The notes: generated by a model from the letters alone, not told the origin. A stretch of 64,000 nucleotides of DNA from Clostridiales bacterium (GCA_014799665.1 JAAVHP010000006.1:2689-66688); one strand, 5' to 3'. Shown: positions 32,813 through 41,490, counted from the first letter of the stretch. Numbers and translations are program-made.

Positions 32813-34582
32813 TTATTTCAATCCCCAAATATCTATTAAATCAACGTTAGAGCTATTAGGCGCAATAGATTGATCTAAACAATCAATTTTTGCTAATAAT
32901 GGAAAATTAGCAGCAATGCCTGAAAATAAACAACCACCGGCAGGTAAAATGGGAATCATATTATTAGAAACGGAATCAGAAAATGCTACAGACTTATAAA
33001 TCCGTTTTAAATCTTCAGCATTCACTAAGCGATGGACAAAAAAGTTATGCAACTGTGAGATAATCGTTTCTGAAATATCCGACGGCCTTTGACTAGCAAT
33101 AGTCAAAAATACTCCAAACTTTCTACCTTCTTTAATAATTTCTTCAAACGTTTCTAAACGTGTATTCTTCCACTCCTCACTCTCGCGCGCTGATCCATAT
33201 GATAAAATATTATGAGCTTCTTCAATAATTATATGAAGAGACGACTGCAACCGATTGTTTCCACGATGCTTTTTATGACTCTCATATTTATCTCTACATA
33301 TTATATAAGTCACTAACTTCTTTAACTCAGCATTCAAATTAAATAATGATATAACAACAAGATGTTCATTAGGACAATCGCGCTTAAACTCAAATATATT
33401 TCCTAATTCAGATATAATTTTATCCATACGGTTAAATAATTGAATGATATTTTGAGCCGCAATCTTCCCTTTATTTAATTCTTGACAATATGTATAATAA
33501 ACGATTAAAGAAAAAATACGAATATCATCTAGATGACCTATAGAAATAACTTTGTCATCCATATCATCAAATAATTCAGTATAAGTTGTCAAATAATTTA
33601 AAGTTCCACGCGTATTACTTATAAATTTCTTATACTCAATACTAATATTGTCATCAAATGATATAATTTCATCTTCAAAACCCAGGCAAGAAAAAATATG
33701 AATTATAAACGATCTAATTTCACCGTAATTCTTCTGACTATTAAAAACAAGCTCACTTAATTTTTCCAGAGTAAAAAAATCAAGCGATTGCTTACATTTT
33801 TCATAATTTTTAATACACTCATTTAAAAACGGCTTTTGTGTTTTTTCAGAAGCCTGAAGAACAACTGACCAAAATTCAATATCAGTTAAATATCTTTCAT
33901 CTAATTGATATTTTTCATTTGCAATTGTATTCAACTCATAGTAATGAGCATCGGGAAACGTATTTCTATATTCCCCATTTAGATCAAAAAAGACAAAGGA
34001 CGAATTGTCTTTAAACTGCTGATTATTTGAATGCACCTTAAAAAGTTCAGTATATATCTTGGCTAAAGTATTTGACTTCCCACTTCCGGTATTTCCGAAT
34101 ATCCCAATATGACTACATATCAATTCTTGCAAATCCAATTTAAACGGATAATTATCATATTCTATTAAAGAACCTAAATTTAATGCAAACTGCGAATGAT
34201 GATCCAAAATATTCTTTTGCAGTTCATCATCTATAATGTAGACAAAGTTGCCTATTAACGGAAGCTCAATTACTCCAAATATAAATTGTTCATTTTCTAA
34301 ATGACCCAAAATAGATACATCTAATGTCCGTGCTATACCGCGTCCTTTTTCTGCATAACCACTTTCTAAAGATGTAGCAGTTATAAATTCTCCATCAACC
34401 TTTCCTATTATATTCAAAAAACCTTTCCTAATAATGATAAAACTACCTATGCCAACATTTTTAATAGGTATTCCATCATAATTTAAGTATTCGACATTTT
34501 TTTCGCTATAAATGCCAACCTTTATTTTATGTCCATAAACTTCTCTTACTTCACCTATTTTCAATATGTCATTCAATATCAT
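32813..34582 (-). CDS. herA: HerA-type hexameric translocase/helicase
   Basis: 589 residues from ATG 34582, which has GGGAGATT upstream; a longer frame to 34618 lies inside the SIR2 gene. A HAS-barrel-like N-terminal domain (1 to about 110) precedes the FtsK/HerA ATPase with Walker A GNTGSGKS (163-170), Walker B IIEEAHN (about 455), the sensor SQRPSD and arginine-rich HRLVNAEDL. Next to SIR2 it forms the SIR2-HerA (Nezha-type) defence pair, in which HerA assembles with SIR2 and NAD depletion or DNA attack follows infection. It overlaps the SIR2 gene by 14 bases. Confidence 0.88.
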   Translation of the reverse strand: MILNDILKIGEVREVYGHKIKVGIYSEKNVEYLNYDGIPIKNVGIGSFIIIRKGFLNIIGKVDGEFITATSLESGYAEKGRGIARTLDVSILGHLENEQFIFGVIELPLIGNFVYIIDDELQKNILDHHSQFALNLGSLIEYDNYPFKLDLQELICSHIGIFGNTGSGKSNTLAKIYTELFKVHSNNQQFKDNSSFVFFDLNGEYRNTFPDAHYYELNTIANEKYQLDERYLTDIEFWSVVLQASEKTQKPFLNECIKNYEKCKQSLDFFTLEKLSELVFNSQKNYGEIRSFIIHIFSCLGFEDEIISFDDNISIEYKKFISNTRGTLNYLTTYTELFDDMDDKVISIGHLDDIRIFSLIVYYTYCQELNKGKIAAQNIIQLFNRMDKIISELGNIFEFKRDCPNEHLVVISLFNLNAELKKLVTYIICRDKYESHKKHRGNNRLQSSLHIIIEEAHNILSYGSARESEEWKNTRLETFEEIIKEGRKFGVFLTIASQRPSDISETIISQLHNFFVHRLVNAEDLKRIYKSVAFSDSVSNNMIPILPAGGCLFSGIAANFPLLAKIDCLDQSIAPNSSNVDLIDIWGLK

Positions 34583-35567
34583 TGTCAATCTCCCTGAAAA
34601 ACTGTGAGACTTTTTCAATATTTAATTCACCATTATTACGCAATACAACGACATTATGATAGTTGTCAAACTTCTCTTTATATGCGTCTTCATCCCATTT
34701 TCTAAATGCAAATATAACGACTGTTAAAGTTGGATTAATTAAAGCTCTTTCTACTATTGTTCTAATATGCTCATCATTAAACGAAAATCCGTAAACTAAC
34801 AATAAAGCATTTCTTTGTTCAAGCTCATTTCCAAAAATTCTTAATTGATCATAATAGTTAGCATTTAAAACCGTAGTGTTGAATTTTTCCTTATTAGGGT
34901 TGATAATCAAAAACTCTTTTTCATAAGCGCGCATAAACTCATCGTCATTTTGTAAGAACTTTCTGACGCGCTCAATCTTCTGCATATAATTCTCAAAAAT
35001 AATGTCATCGTTTGTTTGTGTCCAATTCAATGAACCATGTAGTTTTAGCAAGTTTGCAGTTACTATTTCTGTTGATTTGTGAGCTATTGCGCTCGTCTTT
35101 TTTATAACTCTTCCAAAATTCGTTGTAGAATACAACGGATTAAGCCGTCCTGAAAAACCATCTGAGTATTCTATTGCGTTGCGTTCCAATGATTGTTCAA
35201 CAAGAATATCATAATTTGTGGTAAATATATTAAACATTTTATGTAAAACCGAACTATGCCTTTTCTCTAAAATATTTTTGATCGAATTTAAAAAACTATC
35301 ACGATATTTCATATTAGTATCTAACTCTTTTGGGTCAAGAATCGGCAAAATACTATTATTAAAAAACTCTTTTTCCAATAATGCCTTTTGTTTTATATCT
35401 CCACTTTCAATCGCATCAGTTAATCGTTCTTCAAAGCCATCTAGAACTCTTAAAAATGGTGCACTAAACCCTGCCCCCAACAAAAAACTTATGTTGTTAG
35501 ATGACAAACATTTGATCAAATACGATTTCACATCTTGCCTTTGTTCATCGATGTTATAAATTCTCAT
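34569..35567 (-). CDS. SIR2-domain defence effector
   Basis: 332 residues from ATG 35567 with AAGGAG upstream. SIR2 motifs: FLLGAGFSAP (28-37, NAD loop), TTNYDILVEQ (about 116), LLKLHGSLNW (about 170, catalytic His) and VYGFSFNDEHI near the end. Such prokaryotic SIR2 proteins are NADases that deplete NAD on phage infection. It is translationally coupled to herA downstream and sits 29 bases after darT. All key residues appear present. Confidence 0.88.
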   Translation of the reverse strand: MRIYNIDEQRQDVKSYLIKCLSSNNISFLLGAGFSAPFLRVLDGFEERLTDAIESGDIKQKALLEKEFFNNSILPILDPKELDTNMKYRDSFLNSIKNILEKRHSSVLHKMFNIFTTNYDILVEQSLERNAIEYSDGFSGRLNPLYSTTNFGRVIKKTSAIAHKSTEIVTANLLKLHGSLNWTQTNDDIIFENYMQKIERVRKFLQNDDEFMRAYEKEFLIINPNKEKFNTTVLNANYYDQLRIFGNELEQRNALLLVYGFSFNDEHIRTIVERALINPTLTVVIFAFRKWDEDAYKEKFDNYHNVVVLRNNGELNIEKVSQFFREIDNDIE

Positions 35568-35596
35568 TAGCATCTCCTTGATAATTGAATGCAGTA

Positions 35597-36640
35597 CTAA
35601 AAAATATCACAATCTTTTAAATCAAAATCATAAGAGCACATAATATTATTGTCTAAGAACAAATTCACTTCCAACCATTTAGCATTCTCGTATGTAGGTA
35701 AATTGCAAGATATACTACCTATATGCTCATAATCAAGCATAGCAGTCTCATCAGTCTCATAAACTATAACATCTTTAGATTTTACCCATTTCAAATTTAA
35801 CTTACACGGTATCGGTTGCAGATTTTCTTCGCCGTTGCGCATTTTTTGCCTCTGACAAAAATGCGCTCTTTCTCTGTTCTGGTTAAATGTTATTTCTAAT
35901 TGTCCTTTATAATAATTAACAGAATTAACAAAAAGCCCGTTATTTTCAAAAAGATCCTTAGAATTCACTCTTATTTTTTCTTTATATTCGGCATAGGTTT
36001 TATTGTTTCTGGCTTTTAACAGTTTTAACAATGTTCTTCGTTCAACTTCATTTCTACAAATAATATATTTTAAGCTATTCCTAATTGGATAACTTTCGGG
36101 ATATAAAATTTCCGCTTGCCGATACTTAACATCCTCATCCCTATTATCCATTCTTCCAACTTCATAAATTTTAGCGAAATTCAGTTTCGAAAAATCATCC
36201 GGTCCCGAAAGCAATCTGGCTGCACTATATCCAGCCTGTGATTTCTCTGAGAACCGAGTATTATTATCTTGTAATATGGTTTGCAAATCAAAAAGTAAAA
36301 ACACCGGCACCGGAACATTTGCGTTTATGCTATGGTCAAACCGAAGAGCGGGATGCTTATAGCCTTCATTATTGTATTGTGTGGGGGTAAGCGGTCTGAA
36401 GTAAAATCTAACATAATTCAACACATCTGGAGAAGTCATATCAATAACTTGGCGACTAGCATTATCGTTTTGCATTAAATTATTTTTTTGACTACTTTTT
36501 CTGCTATACAGAAACCCGCAATCTAGTATTTTAACTATGTTTGTGATATCTGTAAAATGATAGGCAAAGCGCGGCCACCAAGATCTTTCAACACAATATG
36601 TTTTAGCGTTGTAATCAATAATTTCTTGAAATGTCATCAC
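35597..36640 (-). CDS. darT: DarT-type DNA ADP-ribosyltransferase toxin (DUF4433)
   Basis: 347 residues. Motifs include FAYHFTDITNIVKIL near the start, YVRFYFRPLTPTQYN (about 90-105) and the catalytic-Glu segment RQAEILYPESYPI (about 185-195), as in DarT, which ADP-ribosylates thymidine in single-stranded DNA. The C-terminal third (about 240-347) extends beyond many DarT proteins, which are often near 200-230 residues, and is not recognised. It overlaps its antitoxin darG by four bases (ATGA) and is followed 29 bases later by SIR2. Confidence 0.82.
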   Translation of the reverse strand: MMTFQEIIDYNAKTYCVERSWWPRFAYHFTDITNIVKILDCGFLYSRKSSQKNNLMQNDNASRQVIDMTSPDVLNYVRFYFRPLTPTQYNNEGYKHPALRFDHSINANVPVPVFLLFDLQTILQDNNTRFSEKSQAGYSAARLLSGPDDFSKLNFAKIYEVGRMDNRDEDVKYRQAEILYPESYPIRNSLKYIICRNEVERRTLLKLLKARNNKTYAEYKEKIRVNSKDLFENNGLFVNSVNYYKGQLEITFNQNRERAHFCQRQKMRNGEENLQPIPCKLNLKWVKSKDVIVYETDETAMLDYEHIGSISCNLPTYENAKWLEVNLFLDNNIMCSYDFDLKDCDIF

Positions 36641-37494
36641 AATTTCCCCCTAATTGTAAATGCTCTTCCTATACCATTGTTTAATTGATATGCAAATTGT
36701 GATCCGCTCCCTTCTAAAATTTTGATTTTTGTTACATACCCAAGATTTAACAACAAGCAAAAAAATAATTCTTCTTTTTGATTTTGAGCAATGAATAAGT
36801 TGGATCTACGAGCACTATCCCAAATATTATAGCATTCATCGTTCGTTAAAACTACATGTTCATCTTTACTATTGTTAAAAACTAAGTCATCTTTAAAAAC
36901 AGCTGACCATTTCTCATCATCTATACTTAAACTTATAGGCAACATTGCAGAATTATAAGTTATATCATCTTTTACACCGTCATACGACATATCTTTCGCG
37001 TTTTTTCTCAACCACTCCAAAGTTGAAATTATCGCTTTATGTTCCGGCAATACTTCAAACGGCTTCACATAAATATAGACATCAATTGGCAAAGGTTTCA
37101 AGTACTTTTCCATTAAAGCTTTTACTTGATCCCATTCTAATTCTCCATTTCCGCAACCCAATCTTGGAAAGGCAATGGATGATATATTTTTTTCAACATA
37201 TGTTCGCGTGAATTTTATAAGCCCACTTTCTATATATTCTAACTTTGATGGATATCTCCAATTTTGTTTTGTTGGAAACAGTAAAATCCAGTGGTCTGGT
37301 TCATATACCAACATTAATCTCCCAATAGAAAATTGATGTTTTTCACATATTCTCTTATATGTTTCAAACATATTGGGATATCTCTGTTTAAATTCCAAGG
37401 CTAATCCTTTTCCCATAACGCCAACAGTGTTAACTGTGTTCACAATTACTTGTGCGGGTGAACTAAAAATATCGCCTTCTATATACTTAATCAT
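36637..37494 (-). CDS. darG: DarG-type macrodomain antitoxin
   Basis: 285 residues from ATG 37494, with GGGAG at proper spacing; a GTG two codons earlier is too close to it. The macrodomain (about 1-150) shows VNTVNTVGVMGKGLALEF and FPRLGCGNGELEWDQV, the ADP-ribose-binding loops that remove ADP-ribose from DNA. The C-terminal region (about 165-285) likely binds and blocks DarT. Order darG-darT with a four-base overlap is typical of DarTG systems. Confidence 0.88.
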   Translation of the reverse strand: MIKYIEGDIFSSPAQVIVNTVNTVGVMGKGLALEFKQRYPNMFETYKRICEKHQFSIGRLMLVYEPDHWILLFPTKQNWRYPSKLEYIESGLIKFTRTYVEKNISSIAFPRLGCGNGELEWDQVKALMEKYLKPLPIDVYIYVKPFEVLPEHKAIISTLEWLRKNAKDMSYDGVKDDITYNSAMLPISLSIDDEKWSAVFKDDLVFNNSKDEHVVLTNDECYNIWDSARRSNLFIAQNQKEELFFCLLLNLGYVTKIKILEGSGSQFAYQLNNGIGRAFTIRGKL

Positions 37495-37503
37495 AACCAC
37501 TCC

Positions 37504-37719
37504 CTAAAGTTCTATTCTGTCCCCATTTGCAAAGACAAATGCGCATTCTAACATACAATTAGAAACCATTGCAATAGACTTTAAATCATCTAACGAAAAT
37601 GTCCCACGTTTTAATTTTTGATTGAATGCTTGCGGAGTCATATTTAGTCTTTTCGCTAATTGGGCTAAAGACATATCATTTTTTACACACAGTATTTTTA
37701 TCTCTTGCTCTATATTCAT
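37504..37719 (-). CDS. XRE-family regulator, probably leaderless
   Basis: 71 residues from ATG 37719. Helix-turn-helix: MSLAQLAKRLNMTPQAFNQKL (about 15-35, cut here at the core LAQLAKRLNMTPQAF). It starts 9 bases before darG and opens the operon. A perfect TTGACA-17-TATAAT promoter ends 7 bases upstream, so the mRNA should start at this ATG; alternative ATG 37725 lies inside the promoter spacing. Likely autorepressor of the DarTG-SIR2-HerA operon. No ribosome site exists. Confidence 0.75.
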   Translation of the reverse strand: MNIEQEIKILCVKNDMSLAQLAKRLNMTPQAFNQKLKRGTFSLDDLKSIAMVSNCMLECAFVFANGDRIEL

Positions 37720-37725
37720 ATTCAT

Positions 37726-37754
37726 ATTATAAATCAAAATAATGATGTTGTCAA
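37726..37754 (-). promoter_or_regulatory. Promoter of the XRE-DarTG-SIR2-HerA operon
   Basis: Minus strand TTGACA (37754-37749), 17-bp spacer, TATAAT (37731-37726), all consensus. The predicted +1 coincides with ATG 37719. Beyond it, 37755-38036 is AT-rich with no gene seen. Confidence 0.85.
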
Positions 37755-38036
37755 TATTTTTATTTATTATTTATTCCTAAAATGCTTTTTCATATGGTAT
37801 TTTTAGCATATCATTTCCAAAATCACAATGAGTTAATTGTAGACACATGGTTATATCACATTTATTTCTTTGCATGAAATACTACTACGACACTTTTGCT
37901 ATAAAATTAAGGGTATAAAACTAGGCTTTTAAAATTGTAGTTTTAATAATCTTGATGTGTAAAACAATCTTGTTATTATCATAAAAAACGTTATCGAATA
38001 TTTCAAAACAGTCGTTTCTCTATTTGATGTCTATAA

Positions 38037-38222
38037 TTAATCCTCGGTATCATATTCATTACTACTGCTACGCCAATACTCATTGTTGTTTGGATTACAC
38101 TGATTTGAATGATTATCCAAATTATCCCAGTACGCATGATTGTTGGGGTTATGCTGATTTGCATAATCGTCCAACTGTCGTTGCGTGTGCGTGTATCCCG
38201 ATACTCCACGACCTTTACTCAT
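38037..38222 (-). CDS. Small NPNN-repeat protein
   Basis: 61 residues with an excellent AAGGAGAG before ATG. It begins MSKGRGVSGYTHTQ and then has two related segments, YANQHNPNNHAYW and HSNQCNPNNNEYW, a hydrophilic Asn-rich repeat. Similar short proteins occur in Firmicutes, but I know of no function. It starts 11 bases after the HNH gene, so the two form an operon. Partner or inhibitor of the nuclease is a guess. Confidence 0.65.
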   Translation of the reverse strand: MSKGRGVSGYTHTQRQLDDYANQHNPNNHAYWDNLDNHSNQCNPNNNEYWRSSSNEYDTED

Positions 38223-38233
38223 ATTCTCTCTCC

Positions 38234-38548
38234 TTAATCCAATTGATAAATGTCATATTCGTCCGATGTTCCACGAACACGTTTTGCTTGGAATCGTTTA
38301 CCATTTGCAGACCAATTTGGAAACGAATCTGCTTTTTCTTGATTGGTTATGCGATTGCAAATAACTATGTTTTCAAGGCAATCCTTTCCGCCCTGCGATA
38401 TCGGACGGATATGATCTATTGTGGGACAACAGCTGCTGTTTGGATTACCGATAGCCGAACGCACCATTCTCCTACCGGCATAGTCATAGACTTCTCTTTG
38501 ATTTGGGAAAACTTTATCCCATAATACTGATAAATTGTGTTTTGACAT
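38234..38548 (-). CDS. Small HNH endonuclease
   Basis: 104 residues; TAAGGAGGTG precedes ATG. The HNH fold is clear: CPTIDHIRPISQGG (catalytic DH), then CLENIVICNRITNQEK with the Asn and closing helix. Small stand-alone HNH proteins serve as nicking or restriction nucleases in phages and islands. An extended -10 (TGATATAAT) lies at 38582-38574. Co-transcribed with the NPNN protein. Substrate unknown. Confidence 0.8.
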   Translation of the reverse strand: MSKHNLSVLWDKVFPNQREVYDYAGRRMVRSAIGNPNSSCCPTIDHIRPISQGGKDCLENIVICNRITNQEKADSFPNWSANGKRFQAKRVRGTSDEYDIYQLD

Positions 38549-38620
38549 TATAACACCTCCTTAATGTAAATACATTATATCATCACTAATAAGATTTCGT
38601 AATGAACATCGGTTCAAAAT

Positions 38621-38647
38621 GAAAAAGCACTCTCAAGCGAGAATGCT
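38621..38647 (-). terminator. Terminator overlapping the XRE gene end
   Basis: AGCATTCTC (38647-38639) pairs with GAGAGTGCT (38634-38626) through one G-U pair, then TTTTT. The stem includes the last codons and the stop of the XRE gene. Confidence 0.7.
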
Positions 38648-38851
38648 TTCCATCGAAACGTTGAACAATTGGGATAAGCCGTAAACATTTTCGAGCGCAG
38701 GTGTGCGCTTGCCGCTAAGCCAATAATATACTAGCCTATCAGATATCTCTAAGTCCGCCGCGATAGACTCTATCGTGTAGTCAGACTCAGAAATCATACG
38801 CCTAATGTTCTTGGCAACCAACTTCTTATTCAGTTTCTTGACTTCATTCAT
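38633..38851 (-). CDS. XRE-family helix-turn-helix protein
   Basis: 72 residues from ATG 38851 with CGGAGGTGAC upstream. HTH core: YTIESIAADLEISDRLVYYW (about 24-43). It follows the OLD-like gene by 59 bases on the same strand and may regulate it or the next transcription unit. A terminator begins inside its last codons. Confidence 0.75.
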   Translation of the reverse strand: MNEVKKLNKKLVAKNIRRMISESDYTIESIAADLEISDRLVYYWLSGKRTPALENVYGLSQLFNVSMESILA

Positions 38852-38910
38852 AATGTCACCTCCGATAGAATGATGACTCGGCAACTTATGAATGTGCATT
38901 TATTATAACA

Positions 38911-40608
38911 CTAACTATTTACATCGTCAAGTTTAGGAATGCGTAAATCTTTGAACAACTGTTCAAAATTATTTTTGGTTTCATCTTCAAATTTCGTAGC
39001 TTTTTTGATTTTGTTTTTATTAATTTTTCGTTCAACATGCTGAACGCCACTTTTATCTTGCCATATATAATCAAAGAAATACCTTATATTATCATTTTCA
39101 TGAAAGCAGTCTTCCAAACTTTTTTGGTTTCTAATGGGCAGCGTAAAGACACAATTTTTATTAGTTTCAAAAATCTTTAAATACTCATTATAGCCATACT
39201 TTTTATTTAACCATTTTTGTGGTTTGCTCTTATTATCCAAATCCAATAATGCCTTAAATTTTATACCCTGCTGAATACACAAGTATGTCACATCAAGAAT
39301 TGGAGAACCATTACATGGAAGTATTTTATATTCGCTTATATTATATTTTAGCACCTCTGCGAATTTTTCAATACATGCCATATCTGCAACGCCCTCTACC
39401 AACAGCACCGTTTTTTCTAAATTAAATAAGATGTTCGCCGCATTTGTTGCGCCCAATTCCTCTTTTATAGTTTTGCACAAATCATCACCTGAGTCAAACT
39501 TGAATATTTCTGTACCATGCTCAGTCATTACTACATTATACACTTGTCCCCAATCCTCGGGAATCATATAGGGACTATGCGTAGAATAGAAAATGTAAAC
39601 CCCATCCTTTGATAACTTATTTAGTTCCTGTTTGAATTCAACTTGTGCTTGAGGATGTAAAAATGTCGCAGGCTCATCAATAAACAACATATCCCCCGGC
39701 TTTAGCAACGCTTTAACAAATTGATATGTAAGATACCATCTCCGTCCTAAGCTTGTATTAGACAAAGAGACTGTATCCCCATTCTTTTCATGGACATACA
39801 GACTAAAATTGCCGTTATTATAATCAACTGAAAACTTTACGATTTCTGAGTCATCAAAATTCGGCACAATACCGGGTAAGAATTCAGTATTAAGCGCTCT
39901 TATTGATTTCTTTATTTGTTGTTCGGTTAACTTATCTTTTTGTGTAAAGCTTAAATCCAAATTTAGCACTCCACTATTATGTAAAAATGTATCAAATGCC
40001 TCAATAATGGGATTTCGTGAATTTAAATACTGCTCATTTATGTAATCCCTTCTATACTCTCTATCATTAGAATGGAAGAATAGTAAAGAATTTTCATTAT
40101 CTAAGAAATAACAATTATTAAATACAACATTCCTCATCTTATCGACAATAGACTGAAACTGTTCGTTAATATACTCTTCTCGACTATAATGCGCGTCTAT
40201 TTTTGCATCAAATATAGCTGTCATTTCTTTCTTTATTTTTTCAAACTCATCAAGCAGTATTTGTATTTCTTGATACTCATTTTCTAGTATTTGATTAATT
40301 TCAGCTAACTTATTGTTTAACTTTTCATTAGCACTATCAAGCTTCTTTTTCGTAATTCCCAAACTACTTGCTACTATCGGGCTAATCTTAATTTTCTCAT
40401 CAATTGGTATTCTATAAAAATGGATTTTCCATAACATATGATTTAAAGAATAAGGATGATCATGTTGATTTAATATAATTCTACCATTATTGAAAAGATG
40501 GGTGATATAGTCCTGCATGTGTTTTATTTGATGTTTAATATCGTTTTCAATATTATCAATATGGTATTTTTTCAATTGAAAAATTCGTCCTTTGTTATCT
40601 TCCTCCAC
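38911..40608 (-). CDS. C-terminal part of an amber-split OLD-like ATPase/TOPRIM protein
   Basis: 565 codons, GTG 40608 onward, in the same frame as the upstream 155-residue piece and separated from it only by TAG 40611-40609. It has coiled-coil arms (about 85-160), a signature region LSNTSLGRRW, Walker B MLFIDEPATFLHP, STHSPYM, and a TOPRIM-like end with LLVEGVADMACIEKF and ALLDLDNKSK. It lacks Walker A, which is in the upstream piece, so it cannot be a complete ATPase alone. OLD nucleases degrade phage DNA. No good ribosome site precedes GTG. Confidence 0.75.
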   Translation of the reverse strand: MEEDNKGRIFQLKKYHIDNIENDIKHQIKHMQDYITHLFNNGRIILNQHDHPYSLNHMLWKIHFYRIPIDEKIKISPIVASSLGITKKKLDSANEKLNNKLAEINQILENEYQEIQILLDEFEKIKKEMTAIFDAKIDAHYSREEYINEQFQSIVDKMRNVVFNNCYFLDNENSLLFFHSNDREYRRDYINEQYLNSRNPIIEAFDTFLHNSGVLNLDLSFTQKDKLTEQQIKKSIRALNTEFLPGIVPNFDDSEIVKFSVDYNNGNFSLYVHEKNGDTVSLSNTSLGRRWYLTYQFVKALLKPGDMLFIDEPATFLHPQAQVEFKQELNKLSKDGVYIFYSTHSPYMIPEDWGQVYNVVMTEHGTEIFKFDSGDDLCKTIKEELGATNAANILFNLEKTVLLVEGVADMACIEKFAEVLKYNISEYKILPCNGSPILDVTYLCIQQGIKFKALLDLDNKSKPQKWLNKKYGYNEYLKIFETNKNCVFTLPIRNQKSLEDCFHENDNIRYFFDYIWQDKSGVQHVERKINKNKIKKATKFEDETKNNFEQLFKDLRIPKLDDVNS

Positions 40609-41076
40609 CTATAAATCCAAGTATTCCCCAAAGTAACTATCAGATGATTCTATTGTTTTCAACGCTTTTAAATATTTTTGGGCTGCAATGCTAAAATCAT
40701 TCACCACTGATTCCAATCTAACCTTAAAACAGCTAGCATCATATTCAATTATTGGAGCTTGTACTGATCGAATTTCCGGATAACTACCGTTAAATTCAAC
40801 TATTATTTCTTTTGTCTTTTGCTCAGCCTGAATATGTTCAAAATAATTATCTATTTCGCCATCATCGAGTTCAATATGATATTTAATATCGCATTCAATT
40901 TTATCACTTCCATAAAATCGATTCCTTGATAAGGCATATTTTATCGCTTCCAAAACATTTGTCTTACCGCTGCCATTCTTGCCTATCAGTGTTACAATCC
41001 TATCATTATCTATGATGATAGACATCTTTTCCTTGATTGACTTGTATTTTAATATATCAATTTGTGTAAGTTTCAT
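40609..41076 (-). CDS. N-terminal part of the amber-split OLD-like ATPase
   Basis: 155 residues starting MKLTQIDILKYKSIK, with Walker A LIGKNGSGKTN (about 31-41) and the following ATPase strands, ending EYLDL before TAG. The next codon continues in frame into the rest of the protein, so the intact gene would have encoded about 721 residues. Amber is used as an ordinary stop elsewhere in this window, so genome-wide recoding is unlikely; a nonsense mutation or programmed readthrough remains possible. Confidence 0.75.
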   Translation of the reverse strand: MKLTQIDILKYKSIKEKMSIIIDNDRIVTLIGKNGSGKTNVLEAIKYALSRNRFYGSDKIECDIKYHIELDDGEIDNYFEHIQAEQKTKEIIVEFNGSYPEIRSVQAPIIEYDASCFKVRLESVVNDFSIAAQKYLKALKTIESSDSYFGEYLDL

Positions 41077-41233
41077 ATTCTTTGTATCCTATAAGTTAAG
41101 ATTATAATAAGTATATCATTTTAGTTTTCATTTGTAAAGATACTATTGGGAGTTCACCGAATTTTGACGTGTCAATGTGCGAATTATATGTACACTTTTA
41201 GTGCAAAAACGGACAGATAGTCCGTCATTCAAA

Positions 41234-41272
41234 AAATCCCTCCCAAAGGTATTTTTTCATTGGGAGGGATTT
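41234..41272. terminator. Perfect 13-bp hairpin at the island edge
   Basis: AAATCCCTCCCAA pairs with TTGGGAGGGATTT (41260-41272). On the minus strand it is followed by T6, giving a terminator for transcripts moving leftward into the island. GGGAGGG also echoes the left-end repeats at 15361. Confidence 0.6.
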
Positions 41273-41490
41273 GGGAGTAAGGTTTTAGAGATTCATTGAA
41301 ATGCGCATTATATTGTTGATTTTAGTGTCGGCTGTATACCAAATATTGTTTTACTAAATAATAACTACTTCCTCTGACAAAGTAATCTTATTCCCCTTTC
41401 GCGAGATAAAAGTAATCGAGTATTTTATTATGCGACAATAAGTAACATTTACAAAGCGTCGAATAAATGTTCGGTATTATGTTATAACGG

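Larger units (their letters stand above)
15227..41230. mobile_element. About 26-kb integrase-bearing defence island
   Basis: Bounded on the left by the tRNA-Gln fragment and tyrosine integrase and on the right by the gene-free stretch before argC. The sequence is visibly more AT-rich than the flanks, especially 28-41 kb, and almost all genes are on the minus strand. The 10-mer TCCGTCATTC occurs as a direct repeat at 15227-15236 and 41221-41230, the best candidate boundary. No relaxase, coupling protein or conjugation gene is visible. Exact ends are uncertain by a few hundred bases. Confidence 0.65.

Noticed and set aside
38003..38209. 68-codon minus-strand frame overlapping the NPNN gene
   Set aside because: The overlapping frame has a far better ribosome site and a recognisable repeat protein; this one is low-complexity Ile/Thr.
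40609..40611. Genome-wide UAG recoding
   Set aside because: The lipoprotein gene and the recombinase end at TAG in places where the family length and hairpins fit a normal stop.
15427..41076. Conjugative element (ICE)
   Set aside because: No relaxase, coupling protein or type IV secretion gene is visible, so only an integrative element is supported.
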